From positions 138,171 through 202,170 of the forward strand of contig MNCI01033307.1 of assembly GCA_015680685.1 (NCBI GenBank): a stretch of 64,000 bases of DNA. Direction: 5' to 3'. Every line of letters starts with the position of its first letter. Positions within the stretch are counted from its first letter, which is position 1. Source of the DNA: Gnetum montanum (Eukaryota; Streptophyta; Gnetopsida; Gnetales; Gnetaceae). The position numbers were made by a program, and so were the translations under genes. Below the pieces are notes generated by a model that worked only from the letters and a program-made list of their open reading frames with translations, was not told the DNA's origin and searched no databases. Positions 43,560-55,081 of this stretch are shown piece after piece.

Positions 43560-44160
43560 TTCTAAATTAATGATCAACCACTAGGTACCCTCCTATTTTA
43601 TGGATGCTACATACAAACACTTTTGAATTTCTATTTCTAGTGCACATTGCTTACATGCAGAAATAGATGCTTGCTTTATGGCCCAAAGATTTTGCACACA
43701 ATTACATCTACTATCATTGTACGTGATGCATGGAACTCTCTTCTTCTCAATCTTTTTGAATGCATTTTCTTTAGAGATTTCTAGGAAAAGATCTCTGATG
43801 CCCATTCTTGCATCTACAGTGCTTAGCCATGGTCTTCCCATAATGATTAGGAAGTACCCATTGCATTTCTCCACTTTGATTACCAAGAAGTTGGTAGGAT
43901 AACACCACTCATAGACAATGGTCACAATGTCTGCTACCAATCCCAATGGAATAGTGATGGACTGGTATGCCAATTCCAATCTGATGTTGCTCTTCTTAAG
44001 AGGAGGTAGGTTCCAGGTAGTATACATCTTATGAGAAATCAAATTAACACCAGAACCTACATTGAGAAGAGCCTTGCACGGTTCATTCTTAGCAATTTGC
44101 GAATAAATTAGAGGACTTGCAAGATCAGCTAATTTCCTGGGAATGTTTCCTACATAGATT
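43560..44160 (-). pseudogene. Aspartic protease and linker of B
   Basis: PCKALLNVGSGVNLIS (about 44080-44035) is the active-site loop; the expected Asp is Asn here (A reads LLDFG). The rest is open (44042-43593): YQSITIPLGLVADIVTIVY, EWCYPTNFLVIKV and IMGRPWLSTVDARMGI. A Cys-containing linker (PCITYNDSRCNCVQN; ALEIEIQKCLYVAS) precedes RT. It would cut the Gag-Pol polyprotein. Confidence 0.75.
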
Positions 44161-44199
44161 CAATTAAACATGGTGTGGGTAAGCATTATGGTATGGATC

Positions 44200-46702
44200 C
44201 TTAATAGATTTTGGTTTGAAGGAGGCTCGAAGGAATTGGATATGGAGAAATAGGCAAGAGCAGAGTTGTTAACCGTGGATGTAGGTGAAGGCATAGGTGG
44301 ACTATGGGGTTGAAAGAAAGGTCTTTTAGGTAATGAACCCCTCCGATTGATGATTGGGTTGCTAATTAATAACCCTTGTAGCATTGCGTTGTTGCAGTTG
44401 AGTGGGTAGTTCACCCTACACCGGAGGAGCAGGTGGTAGCTATGCAACTAGAGAAGGAGTGTGTGCAGGGATGGGAGGAGGATAAGGATAGGAGGTGGCA
44501 TCCCTTCTTTCATGTGGAAAAAGAGTTTGATAGTAATTAGAAGGATGGTAGTAAGGCTAAATATTAGAAATGTGATTGGAAGGATCACGCAGGAATATGG
44601 ATTGCTGAACATGATAACCATAGGGATTAGGCTGCTAGTAAGGGTATTGTTTCCTTGGCGATGCAAGCGCCCATGATTATGGTTTGTTGGTACTATTCGT
44701 ACAATTGTAGTGGAGCTTTTCTTGGATAATATAGTTGTTGCTGGTGGAATTTCCTGAGATTATCTTGAGGATAAGGCAACCTTTTGGATGTTTACCTTTG
44801 TGTAAGTTGTGGATGTAAGGCACACATCCTAGACTCTTGAAGATGTGACACAATGGGGCAACATTCCTTAGCATGTTCATACTGGTAGACATCACATCCA
44901 CGATCATCATCTAATTCACTATTTGCAACCTCTTTTATTGCTGCAATTTCCCCTTACCTTTGTAATATGCACATTCAACTTCTTTGCAAATCCTATGCTC
45001 ATGATCACTACCTTGTTCTCGAGACTCCTCAACAATTTTGAGGACAGCTTGAAATCTACTATCCATGGAGTCTCTTAACTGTTCATCCTTGGCTGTAAGT
45101 TTAGATTGGAATTGTTGAAGTGGCAAGGCTTTCTTATGCATTCCCTCATCAAATATGAATTTTTCCTCATTGTCGCAAAATTGAACCTCTTGCTTGTGAA
45201 TGGAAGGATCACGGTTGTACTCCTCTACACGTTCTCTTTTTCTTAGTTCACCCTCCTCTTTGGCAACCTAGTCTATTAACTTTTGTACCTAATAAGTAGT
45301 TAGTTTTGACAATCGTCCTTTAAGCATAGACACCAAAGGTTTTTCTTGTTTTATTATGAAGCTAGTTGAGCTAATTGAGAATAATCATGACCAAGGCATT
45401 TGTGCATCAAGGCATAGTATTGGGCAATGGTAGCATCCAAGGGTTCATGTGCTTCTTGTTTTCACCCTTGAATTTGCTTTCTTAAGTTGGACATCTGGGA
45501 GTACATTTGATACTTATCATTGAACATATAAAGCATGGTACTCCATTTTTTGATAGATTGTGGTTCTAAGAACCATTACCAGTTCTTTGCTTCTTTGATG
45601 ATTATCCCAGGAAACAACTTTAGTTTCTGCCACTTGTTCTCTATGTTTTTGCAAGGCACATGCATCTTAGAAAGCTTGAAGATGATTCTATGGATCAAAG
45701 TTATATCTTCCTTCAAATTGAGGAATGTTTGTTCATGTCTAATTGTTTGATTCGACTATCTTTCACATGCCTTGTTGGAATTCTAATTGCCTCTACGATG
45801 TTAAGCATATTTCGGGTAGTAAATAGAGGCTCATTGAGGCGTTGATCATGGTGCCTATGATACCCTCTACTACCCCTTCATTCATGGTAATGTGTCTCTC
45901 TTAAATGTCTGCATCCATGTTCTTCCTTGTCTCAGTGGTCCCTTTGGTTATTTTGGTCTTGTCGATCATTGTGCTCATTTCGATCACCTCCATCACGATC
46001 TCACCTTCTATGGTTATAGTCAGAGCCAGAAAAAGAAGAAGATGATGAAGGGGAAGAGGAAGGAGAATTAGCACCATCATGGTGCCTACTACTACCTCTT
46101 CAGTGATCAAGACCATGATCACGATCGTGCTTCTTGCTAGCATCCCTAGCTTGACTTTCCCCTTTAGATCTATCTTTGTCATTGGATCCCTTATTACCAG
46201 AATTAGGATTGTGAACTATGGGGTGCAAATTTTGGTTTTGACCTCCATCACTGAAGTCAAAGAGAGGAGCTTCATTGAGTGGAAAACCCTCAGAGAAGGG
46301 TTCCCCACTAACTTGTTGGTAGAATAGGAATGGAGAATCATTATGTCCTTTTCCCTTTGAAAGTTCGTAGCACTGTTCCAACTACTAATCTCATAGGCAT
46401 TGTGCTTTGATGGGATGATAATCCCTAGTGTTGACATCTTTCACGATATATTCCCCATGGTAGTCTTGAAGACCACATCATGTAAGCATTTGATAAAGCA
46501 TTGCAAGAGTATCACGATTGGGCGACAACATAATGTTGCCCTCCATGTCATGCCACTGGAGCTATTCATCTTGGTGTAGGATGAAGGTGAAGTTTGGCAC
46601 ATACTCATTGAGGTGAGACTATATGATTTGGTATTATTGAGTCTTTTTCAAGTGAACATTATTAGCCTTGGGTGGAGCAGAGCTCTTGTGAGAAGAAGAC
46701 AT
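44200..46702 (-). pseudogene. gag of B
   Basis: ATG at 46702 opens M-S-S-S-H-K-S-S-A-P-P. An N-terminal domain specific to A/B follows, with FILHQDE...WHDMEGNIMLSP (about 46610-46530) and GEYIVKDV. Then come an acidic/His-rich linker (46381-46100), a Ser run, the capsid region (broken; LNEPLFTTRNMLNIVEAIRI near 45840-45785), a degenerate knuckle CDVYQYEHAKECCP (about 44899-44855) and a Pro-rich tail to about 44200. Frameshifts near 45900 and 45600. Confidence 0.7.
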
Positions 46703-46840
46703 TTTTTGTTAGCAAAATAAAAATCATAGTGTGCTCTGAGAATTTGTTGTAGTAATTGTAAAATAAGATATGACTTGCAAGCTTGTTCCAATGATTTAAA
46801 TACTTTCATTGGATCGTAGATAGTGCATAAAACAATAAAA

Positions 46841-46862
46841 AGATCCTTGTCAATGATGCTAA
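46841..46862 (-). other. Primer-binding site of B (tRNA-Asp type)
   Basis: In element sense TTAGCATCATTGACAAGGAT then CT directly after the 5' LTR; 14 of 22 positions match the plant tRNA-Asp complement and most mismatches are transitions. Confidence 0.75.
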
Positions 46863-47716
46863 TGATGAGCGGCAAGGTACCCTTGTGCCCAGCCATACGA
46901 TAAGGCGTTACGGTCGGTTTGGTTGCATTTTGTGGACTTATAGTTATCTCATACACTAGTTCCTCTAAGAAGTGAAACGGTGTTGAGAATGTTTGTTGTC
47001 TTCCCAACTACACTTGTGAGGCTCAAGGGTATGGTTTAGGTGTAATTGAGATATATGAATTTTTGTCATTTTACATTTTATGGATGTAATCACCTATAAC
47101 AAGAATAATGGTAGAGTAGATTGAAAACTAATGCCTATTATCTATCTAGCCTAACATAAGTAACTGCCCCACTTTCCACTTTCCTGAACACATCCTGAAC
47201 ACATATATCATTGTTGGGCTACCAAATGTTAAGTGTTTCTAGGTTACCAAGTACTATATGAATGCTCGAAGTGGTCATGCTCATGTTCATTAATTGCTAG
47301 CAATAAATTGCTTAATCAAATGCATTAAAGTAAAGAATAGGAAATTAAAATGCAAGAAGGAAAATATTAAGCTATTCTCAGTGCTACAAGGATTGTCAAA
47401 AGAGTTTATTTTATTCCCATCACATTGTTGTGCTTAGGTACATCAGTGCTTGAACAAAGAACCATACACACTTTAGACTCCTTCTATGGGCACTTAGAAA
47501 ATATTCTAACTCTAAGTAAAATAAACTATAAGGGCTTCGCTACTTTGACTAGAAAGTATAAACTATCATGATAAAAACTGGAGCCTAGGTGTGGTATTTA
47601 TATACTTGGGTTATATACCTTGATGTCGAACATCCGATGTCATATCCAGGCCTCAACGTTGTGTACATGATGTCGCATACCTTACATCGTGGTTGACACA
47701 AAATGGTAATTCATCA
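46863..47716 (-). repeat. 5' LTR of B
   Basis: 854 bp, pairs with 37765-38630. It has a small duplication (CACTTTC-CACTTTC near 47170-47186) and lacks several bases after CCATACG. TATAAATA complement at 47595-47602. ATGGG at 47717-47721 is the right TSD. Confidence 0.9.
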
Positions 47717-48084
47717 ATGGGGATGGGAGGGTGAGGGAGGGACTTATAATGTGACTTTTTATCCAAAACTTGGATTTCATGTGGGATATTTTTAAAAACT
47801 AAAATTTAATTAAGAAAAGCAATGTAGCTTTAATTTTAGTGAATTAAGGATCAAATCTAACATTTTTTTAATATTGCCAATCCATTGGTAAGGTCATATT
47901 TCATGTATGACATTAGGTTAAAGAATTTTTTTAGGAGGATATTAGAACTAATATTTAACTTTAATAAAAATAAACTTAAAAAAACTTTTAATTCTAGTTT
48001 GATGATGAAAATTTACAAGTGGTATGGCTTGGATAGAAACAAGATCATAAATGCTCCATGAATAACGTATTATATAATCATATG

Positions 48085-48165
48085 TGCATAATACTATAGT
48101 GGAAAGACTATTGATTTAAAAGCTTTAAGTTATAGATTCAATTCTAGTGGGAAATGCTAAGTTTT
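48085..48165 (+). repeat. tRNA-derived SINE head
   Basis: ATAGTGGAAAGACTATTG (A-box region) and TATAGATTCAATTCTAGTGG (B box and following bases) have the spacing of tRNA-derived plant SINEs. The copy is degenerate. Confidence 0.45.
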
Positions 48166-48244
48166 AATGCTCTAATTAGACTATATATATTGGGGTATTT
48201 TTGTATTTCAATCATTTTGAATTGAGCACCCTCATATGTGCATA

Positions 48245-48445
48245 ATACAAAGTAATATATGCATGCTAGTGATAGGTGGCTCAAGTGGTTAGCTAATTGT
48301 CTTGTTAGATAAGTGCTTGCTAGTTTTCATTAATCTTGAGGTATCATTATATTCCTCTATAATTCTTGTAATATATCCTATTTGTGTTGGGGTGTACTCT
48401 AGTCATTCTTCTCCTTTACTTTTTCTCCCCTCCCCTTCCTTACTC
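48245..48445 (+). repeat. Dispersed repeat, SINE-like (copy 2)
   Basis: GTGATAGGTGGCTCAAGTGG then TTAGC matches a tRNA A box; the 3' half (GTATCATTATATTCCTCTAT; TGTGTTGGGGTGTACTCTAG; TCATTCTT) is shared with 35400-35625 and 48650-48780. Confidence 0.5.
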
Positions 48446-48564
48446 CTAAGTACAATATATATATATATATATAAAGAAAACTTATACTTACTTCAATTGA
48501 GATCCTTGGATCTATCAAACTAGTTTTAGAATTCCTTTTACAATTTTTTTAAAAAATTTATAAC

Positions 48565-48785
48565 TTATTATTTCCCACTCTAATTGAACTTGTGACTTGG
48601 GGTTCCATAACTAAGATCCTTACTATTAGGCTAAAAACTCATTGTTAATAATCTAAGCTACTTGATACTTAAGGCATTGTTATATTCTTCTATAATTATT
48701 CTAAAAGTACTATATTAGCTATATGTTTTGGGGTGTATTTAAAGTCATTCTTCAAGGTTCCAAAAATCATCCCTTTCTCCTTCCA
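48565..48785. repeat. Minus-strand SINE head beside copy 3 of the dispersed repeat
   Basis: On the minus strand about 48650-48570, TAGCCTAATAGTAAGGATCT (A box) and CACAAGTTCAATTAGAGTGG (B box) are typical of tRNA-derived plant SINEs. On the plus strand about 48655-48780, ATTGTTATATTCTTCTATAA, CTATATGTTTTGGGGTGTAT and AGTCATTCTT repeat the 3' half found at 35.5 and 48.35 kb. Confidence 0.45.
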
Positions 48786-48959
48786 AATAATATAAGCATG
48801 ATTAAATATTTATAGTAACATAACAGTTGAAAAAATTTATGAGTATTTAGATTTTGAAATTTAATAATTTGGAGTAGGTTCACTCATATTAATTCAACCT
48901 TCAATTCCTACTAAATCCAAATATCATGAAAGACAATCAATATGCTAGAAAATAAGAAA

Positions 48960-49850
48960 ACTAGCTATCTTTAATTACTGTAGAGAAGATTACAATCTGG
49001 GATCCACAACCCACAACATCCAATCACTCACAAATACTCAATAATGCTGTAAAGCATGAGGCTTTACAACCATATAATGATTTTCTACAATACAAGGCCC
49101 AATCTTAAGAGAATCTCTTCTACAACTAAGGACTAAGATTTGAACACACAAGCAAGAATATAAGAACACAAGAGACAAATGTACATACAATTGACCTTGA
49201 GTGGCAACCACAATCATGCACTTACATAATGTGCTCTCATGACATCTCTTTCCAACTTCATCAACTATCATGGTCATACAAAACATGAAAGACCATCAAT
49301 ATTTATCAGAAAACCAAGAAAAGTAACCTAGAAGCCTTTTCTGAAGCTCAACTTGAAGATATCTAGTTGTTTACATCTTTTTCTCCTCTTTTTTTGGCTA
49401 TTTCTAAATTTTGCACTACTAATTTAGAAGTTTCTATAGCCATATGAGTTATCTTTAATTTCCTTGGGACGTCTTCTACAAGATTTCAACATTCCAGTGG
49501 AATGTCTTCTTCTAGTGGGAGATGTCTCCCTAGAAGTTGAAACATCTTCTTAATAGTGAATACGACTCCTGGAAGTTGGGATGTATTACTCAAGACATCC
49601 CCTCCAACAATGAGATGTTTCCTTTTTGGGTCAAATGTCTCAACAACTTGCTAGACGTCTCATGTAACATCCTAGTTCTTGGCCAAGGTGTCTCCTTGAT
49701 CACCAAGACATCTTCATAGAGGCTAAAACCTATAAAAACCATATGTGAGTCATAGAAAAGGAAAATTAGAAGATGTGTTCTTACACTAGCTTTCCCATCC
49801 TGTAAAAAGTAAATTGATAAAAATAAGGGAGTAAGGATAGAAGTGATTCC
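48960..49850 (-). repeat. Probable 3' LTR of element E, with GACGTCTC word array
   Basis: Lies just 3' (in minus sense) of the E pol. The complement of a purine run (TTCCCCACTC at about 49838-49847) marks a possible PPT. Between 49465 and 49715 variants of GAGACGTCTCC (e.g. GGGACGTCTTC, GAGATGTCTCC, AGACGTCTCATG, AGGTGTCTCC, AAGACATCTTC) recur about a dozen times. The ends and the second LTR are not identified. Confidence 0.4.
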
Positions 49851-50039
49851 CCACTCAACAAGTTTGGTCTGATGAATCCATAGAACATTAGTAGTAGATT
49901 GATCTTGCAAATGATAAACTACTTAGGCCTCTTTACTGCCCAAGTGCTTGAAGCTTTCCTTTGCTTGAGTACAATTTCCTTCCTCTCCATTGAAGGCTTG
50001 GATTAATGAATAATCCTCTTTAACTCATTAATGTTGCCT

Positions 50040-51194
50040 TGTATGATTTCTTCATCAATTGGTTCATGTTAGTGCACAAGGTTTGCAATATTAAATATAA
50101 ATGACATACCAACATTGTTAGATAAGTCAATCTCAAAAGCATTATCATTAGTTTTGCCCTTGATTTTGAAAGGACCAAACTTATTGGATTTTAACTTGAA
50201 GAAGTTGACACCTCTCAATATCTTTTTCTTTAAGTGCACCCAAACTAAATCACCAATAGTAAAGTTAGGCTTCCACTTGCTCTCATTCCTCGTGAGGAAT
50301 CCCTCTTTAGCCTTCTTCTTAAGATTTGATTTTACTTGTACATGAAGATCCTTGATTGCTTGCACAAAATTACATTAATTTGATCTTCTACTGTAATGCT
50401 TTTTAAATTTTTCACCATATTAGGATAAAAATAATAATTCACCTTAAATGGGATCTTACAATTGGAAACATGAAAAGTATTATTATATGAAAATTTAGCA
50501 TGATACAAGAAGCTTTTTCACCAATTAGGTTGTCTATTACATAAACAGCTTAAAATGTTCAACAAGGATTTATTCACCACCTTCATTTGGCCATTAGATT
50601 ATGGATGATATGCATTAGAAAAATTTAAATTTGTCCATAAAAGTTTTGAAAGGGACCTCAAAAAATGACTAGTGAACTTGGAATCTTTGTTACTAATAAT
50701 ATTCAAAGGAATATCATGCAACTTCACAACATGTTGAAAAAAAAAATTTTCCACATGAGAAGCATCACTAACCTTTTTGCATGGAGTGAAGTATGCCATC
50801 TTGGAGAACTTGTACATCACAAAAAAATAAAAATAAAAATAGCATCATTCCCATTTTTGATTTTTGGAATACCACTCATAAAATTCATTGACATACTTTT
50901 CCTTGAACCCTTTGAAATTGGCAAAGGTATGTAATGTTCATCCACTCTACCTCCTTTAAATTTCTAACATGTCAAATACTCCATGAATTTTGAAACTTAT
51001 CATACCTCACCAAAAATAGTACCTACACATAAGCTTCAATGTTTTACCCCTGCCCATGTGACCTACTATGCCACTACAATGCTTTTCAAATAAAATATTT
51101 GTTATAAAATCAAAATTATGGATACATACCTTTCCATTTTTAAATAAGAGTTCATATTGAATATGATAGTCCCTCCATTGATCTATCCTAATCA
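50040..51194 (-). pseudogene. Integrase of element E (another Ty3/gypsy lineage)
   Basis: In minus order: zinc-binding EKHCSGIVGHMGRGKTL (about 51090-51035), SMSMNFMSGIPKIKNGND (about 50905-50850), the core start YKFSKMAYFTPCKKVSDA and IISNKDSKFTSHF (50820-50600), then NESKWKPNFTIGDLVWVHLK and FGPFKIKGKTNDNAFEIDL (50365-50069). The F-[ST]-KMAHF / KF.SHFW / GD.VWVHL words are typical of chromovirus-like Ty3 integrases, unlike the Athila-type A and B. Several frameshifts; part of the core between 50600 and 50370 is decayed. It was cut from its RNase H by A (TSD GTAAT). Confidence 0.75.
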
Positions 51195-51199
51195 GTAAT

Positions 51200-52008
51200 T
51201 GATGAGTGGCAAGGTACCCCTACACCCAACCATATGAATCACAAAGTGTTCATGCGTGATCTGGTTGAATTCCACAGACTTTATTGTTTCCAGTGCAGTA
51301 GTCCTTTAGGAAGTGAATCTAGCCTTAAGGTCAATAATTGTCTTCATAATTACACTTGTGATGTTCGTTGGTATGGTTAAGTGTAACTGAGGCATCCAAT
51401 TTTTATCATTCTATGTTTTATAGTTTGGTGCTCGGAATATAGATAAAAGGAATTTTATTAACTAATATAAATTAATTAATTCACTAGAATTTAACTAATC
51501 CTAACATAAGCATTCGATCCCACTTTTCGTACATGTTATGCTTGAAACAGTCGTATTTATGTATTTAATCTATCTAGCTTAATTACTTCATTAAATCAAT
51601 TGCTGGAAAATATTTGCGAAATAATTAAAAACATTTAACAAATAACTAAAAACATTGAATGCATAAATGAAATAGCTAATCTATCTAAAGTGCTGCAAGG
51701 TTTATCAGAAAGCTCATCTTTATTGCTGCACACATTGTCGTGCTCAGGTATAATAATGTTGGAATAAAGATTCGTACACTCAATGACTCTTGCTGTGGGC
51801 ACTTGAAGGAAAAATTCTAACTTGAATGGAAAAAATGCAAGAGTTTCATTGCAACTATAATTTCTACTTCTGCCATAAATGTGGTTGCAAGAGTGCATTT
51901 ATAGCTGACACATGACACTATGTTGACAAGGCCTAGTCGATGAGGCCTAGTTGATGAGGCCATGTCAACGAAGCCTCATCAACGTAGCCAACTTAATGTG
52001 ACTCATGA
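51200..52008 (-). repeat. 3' LTR of A
   Basis: 809 bp. It is shorter than its partner because about 95 bp carrying the GGGT-ACCAAG tandem motif are missing near 51535. TATAAATG complement at 51897-51904; to its right the A-type array (GTCGATGAGGCCTAGTTGAT and relatives, about 51925-51985). Confidence 0.85.
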
Positions 52009-52018
52009 TATCCCCACA
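52009..52018 (-). promoter_or_regulatory. Polypurine tract of A
   Basis: TATCCCCACA on the plus strand; TGTGGGGATA in element sense, next to the 3' LTR. Confidence 0.7.
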
Positions 52019-52245
52019 ACTGAATGAAAACTTGTCCTCGAGTTTTGTTACAAAATTGGAAAGGTATGGGATTATTGACTAACTTTTCTTTACACAAAAT
52101 AGACTAACTAACTTGAAAAAAAATTGAGAGTACAAATCAATACATTACAAAAAATGAAGGTGTTTAGGACACAAAATTGAACACCATGATTCAACTCTTT
52201 AAAATTGGACAACACATTCCTTGATGGTGTGAAGCTTGTTGGAGA

Positions 52246-55081
52246 AGATCAAATGGTCCCAGGTGGTGGTGATTCTTGAGGCTCCAAGGGACCTTCACCA
52301 GCTTCATGCATTAGTAGTGGTTGAGGTGGGTACAGTTGTCCTGCTATTGCTGTGACTTCAAGTAGGAGGTAGAAAGCATCCAATAGTGCTTTCATTTTCT
52401 CCTCCTTACTTCTAGGATCATGCACTGTCCATGTAGCTTCCCCAATGTGGGTTGGAATAGGCACATCCCAAGGACACAGGATTGCTAGAAACAACTCCTT
52501 TACATTGATAAACCAGGCAAAAAAGTATTTGCATTCAATGTTAAACACCTTGACTATGTCCTTCAGTTGTTGGTAGTCATTTATTCATCTGGCTAGGTTC
52601 TTAGCGATAGATCGTTGATCTCTGAATTACCCTCTAAGAATTTTGAGTTGAGCATTAGTAGTCTCAAGCTTTTGCTTGGTGTCCTTGTGGTGTTTGAACT
52701 CGGCCTCGTATAGTAGATAGGAGCTATCCACTTGTTTTTTTAACTCCAACTATGGCCATTTGGTAGTTAGCATTACTAGGTTTGTGTGATGGAGATTGAC
52801 TAACTCCATGTACTCTGTCATCTCCTCGATGTGCAACTCCTTTAAGTGGATCTCTACTTTGTTGTAGGCGTCGATCCCATCAACAATGGGTTGCCACACT
52901 TCTTTTCCTTGTTGGAGTTACTAGAGGGCTTCATTCATTTTTGCCTTTGTCATTTTAATGTGTTTCTCAATAACTTCTTTTTTTTAAACCAACCTAGTCC
53001 TTGTAGTGATTTTTCACTTTCTCAAATTTAAGAGCTTCATTTTTCTAGGCGACGATCTTGATGGTAGACTTCTAATGCAAGGTGCGTACCTCCTCCATTG
53101 ATAGATTGTGATTTTCCATGATCAATTTCCTTAGTTTAGTGTTTACCCTGGGAAGTTGCTCTTGTTGTTGATAAATGAATTCTTGCATTTCATCTTTCTG
53201 CGCATCAACATTTCATAGGCGATGATTTTGTGCATTCAATGATTCATTCTCTTGGTGGATTTGATTCAAGCCCTTTTGGATTGAGTATGTTTTGGCTTCA
53301 GCTACAAACTTTTTAAAGATGGCCATCACTGCCTCATCCTTAGCCTTCTAAAATTGTTCTTGAAGCTGTTTGATAGCTTCATCTCTTGTCATTGTTGAGT
53401 TGAGGATTTCTTGTTATGCAAGTTGGGCATGAAGTTTGGCAACCTCTACAAATAAGCGTTGATTTTGCTCTTGGGCCATTTCTAGTTACCCTTCAAAATA
53501 ATGCATCTACCCCTTGCATTCAGTAGCACTAATTGAGTTCTAGTGATGTTCTCCGAAAGATCAAAAATGTGTAGAGTCAATTGCCTAGTTCCTACCAATC
53601 ATTCTAGCAATTGTTTGTGCTGGGTTGCATTCAACTTTTCATTGACCGTGATTGTGGATGTTTTCACATCTTGAAGTGTAGATACATCTTGTACAAACAT
53701 TGTGGATGTATTTAATGCCTCTGTGACACAGTCAGCAACCACTTCTACCACTACCTCCTACCCTTAGTGCTACATCACCAAGACAGCTGCTCCTTTGCCT
53801 TTCTCCAACCTCACCGAGAAGGTGGTGACATTCCCAATGATTTCATGGAATAAATGGTGTTGTGATAGTGACATTGTCACCTCTTGAGTGTTGGGATTTG
53901 ACCTCACAAGCAATTTCATTCTTTTGATAGAGAAAATGGGACCACCCCTCTCCATCTGGCTAATTGTTTTGGCCACCTCATTAAGGTGACTCATCGCTAG
54001 CCGGTACATAGATGGATGTGCCCCACTCATTCTTGCTTGTTGCTCTTGTTTGCTCAACAGTTTTCAAATTTTCCGTAGACATTCAATGGTTATGCAAGTC
54101 TCCAATGTTGTTTCTTGAGTGGGTGGTAGTGGTGGTAGCTCCTCTTCTTGGGTTGTTGCTGGCATTTTATCCTTCATGATGTCTAACCATGAGGCCAAGG
54201 GCGCATGCTTGAGAGTGTTTTTAGAGTAGTGAATAATGATTGATGAGGCATGGAAAGGGTAGGGTTTTCATTCCATGTTCATTTTCTTTAAAATGTTTCT
54301 CAATCTCCAAGTATAATAGTTATGTAAGGTTAACAGGGAACTTCTCGCTTAGAGCGGTGCATGCTTGGGGGGAAAAAGTGGTTACATTGCTTAGCCTCAC
54401 CATTGGATTAAGGTGATAGTTTGTAATCTTGAAATAAATCCACTCCACCAGTGTGAGTGCACCATACTCCTTAGTGTCGACCCTATAGCATCGCTAGGTC
54501 CACTTCCTCTTGGCCTCAGGATTACCTTTTGTAGATAATTCAACTAGTTGTGTTCCTATGTTAAGTAACCCAAGTGCCTGTGCAATGGATTCTACCAAGT
54601 ATAACACTTGAATGTCCTTGATATTAACAATGGACTTTAGCCTTCAGCTATTCTAGAAGAGATAGGTCTCTCCCATGTACCATTCCCCATTGGACATGAT
54701 GACTAGCCACATGGGAGAGGCTTGCAGTTGTGTCTTGACATCCTTTGAAGCTTTCTCCAAAAATGGCCCAAAGTTAATCTCTTGAAGAATTAATATTTGA
54801 ATGTCTCATGATTGAATGATGTCTAGGCAAGCTTGAGTCAAAGTGGCCTCAAGCCTTGGCACGGGTTCAAGAACTTATCCTCTTTGTGATTGTTCAGTTG
54901 GCACTTCTTCCTTTGGAATATGTCAGATAGATTCCTCTTTGGGCTCCTCTTGAAGAGGTTCTATTGCACGGGTCACCTTTGGTAGTTCTTGGCCTTATTC
55001 TTGTTAGCCCCATCTAGCTCTAGGTCGTTTCCCCATGGTTGTGAGGGTTCTCCTTCCTATGAACATTTTTTTGGGTGCCAT
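52246..55081 (-). pseudogene. aORF of A
   Basis: Start ATGGCACCCAAA at 55081 after TTATGATTACAG; the frame reads M-A-P-K-K-M-F-I-G-R-R-T and stops after about 26 codons. Further recognisable parts: WLVIMSNGEWYMGETYLFWN (about 54710-54650), KFPVNL and LYLEIEKHFKENEHGM (about 54340-54270), a 95-codon open piece 54057-53770 (RLAMSHLNEVAKTISQMERG; FSVRLEKGKGAAVLVM), a Gln/Glu/Lys-rich probable coiled coil (about 53400-52700), and an open C-terminus (52548-52249: EATWTVHDPRSKEEKMKALL, then a Pro-rich end). Length is about 940 codons. Function unknown; no enzyme or membrane motif seen. Confidence 0.7.

Larger units (their letters stand above)
37765..47716 (-). mobile_element. Element B: gag-pol Ty3/gypsy retrotransposon without aORF
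   Basis: Two LTRs (37765-38630, 46863-47716) with a perfect 5-bp TSD ATGGG (37760-37764 and 47717-47721), PBS and PPT. In element sense: LTR, PBS, gag, protease, RT, RNase H, integrase, spacer with three stem-loops, PPT, LTR. Pol order and the ENVIIDHLFQL remnant of the ..N.VADHLSRL.. signature fit the Athila/Tat branch. The spacer goes straight into the 3' UTR, so the roughly 2.8-kb aORF of A, C and E1 is absent. Confidence 0.9.

Noticed and set aside
44461-44676. Plus-strand Arg-rich frame
   Set aside because: Antisense shadow of the Pro/Ser-rich tail of the B gag.
45901-46182. 93-codon minus-strand frame rich in Ile, Thr and Met
   Set aside because: Out of frame with the Ser/Asp/His-rich Gag linker on the same strand.
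49465-49715. CRISPR-like array
   Set aside because: The repeats are about 10 bases, imperfect and irregularly spaced, in a plant retrotransposon context.
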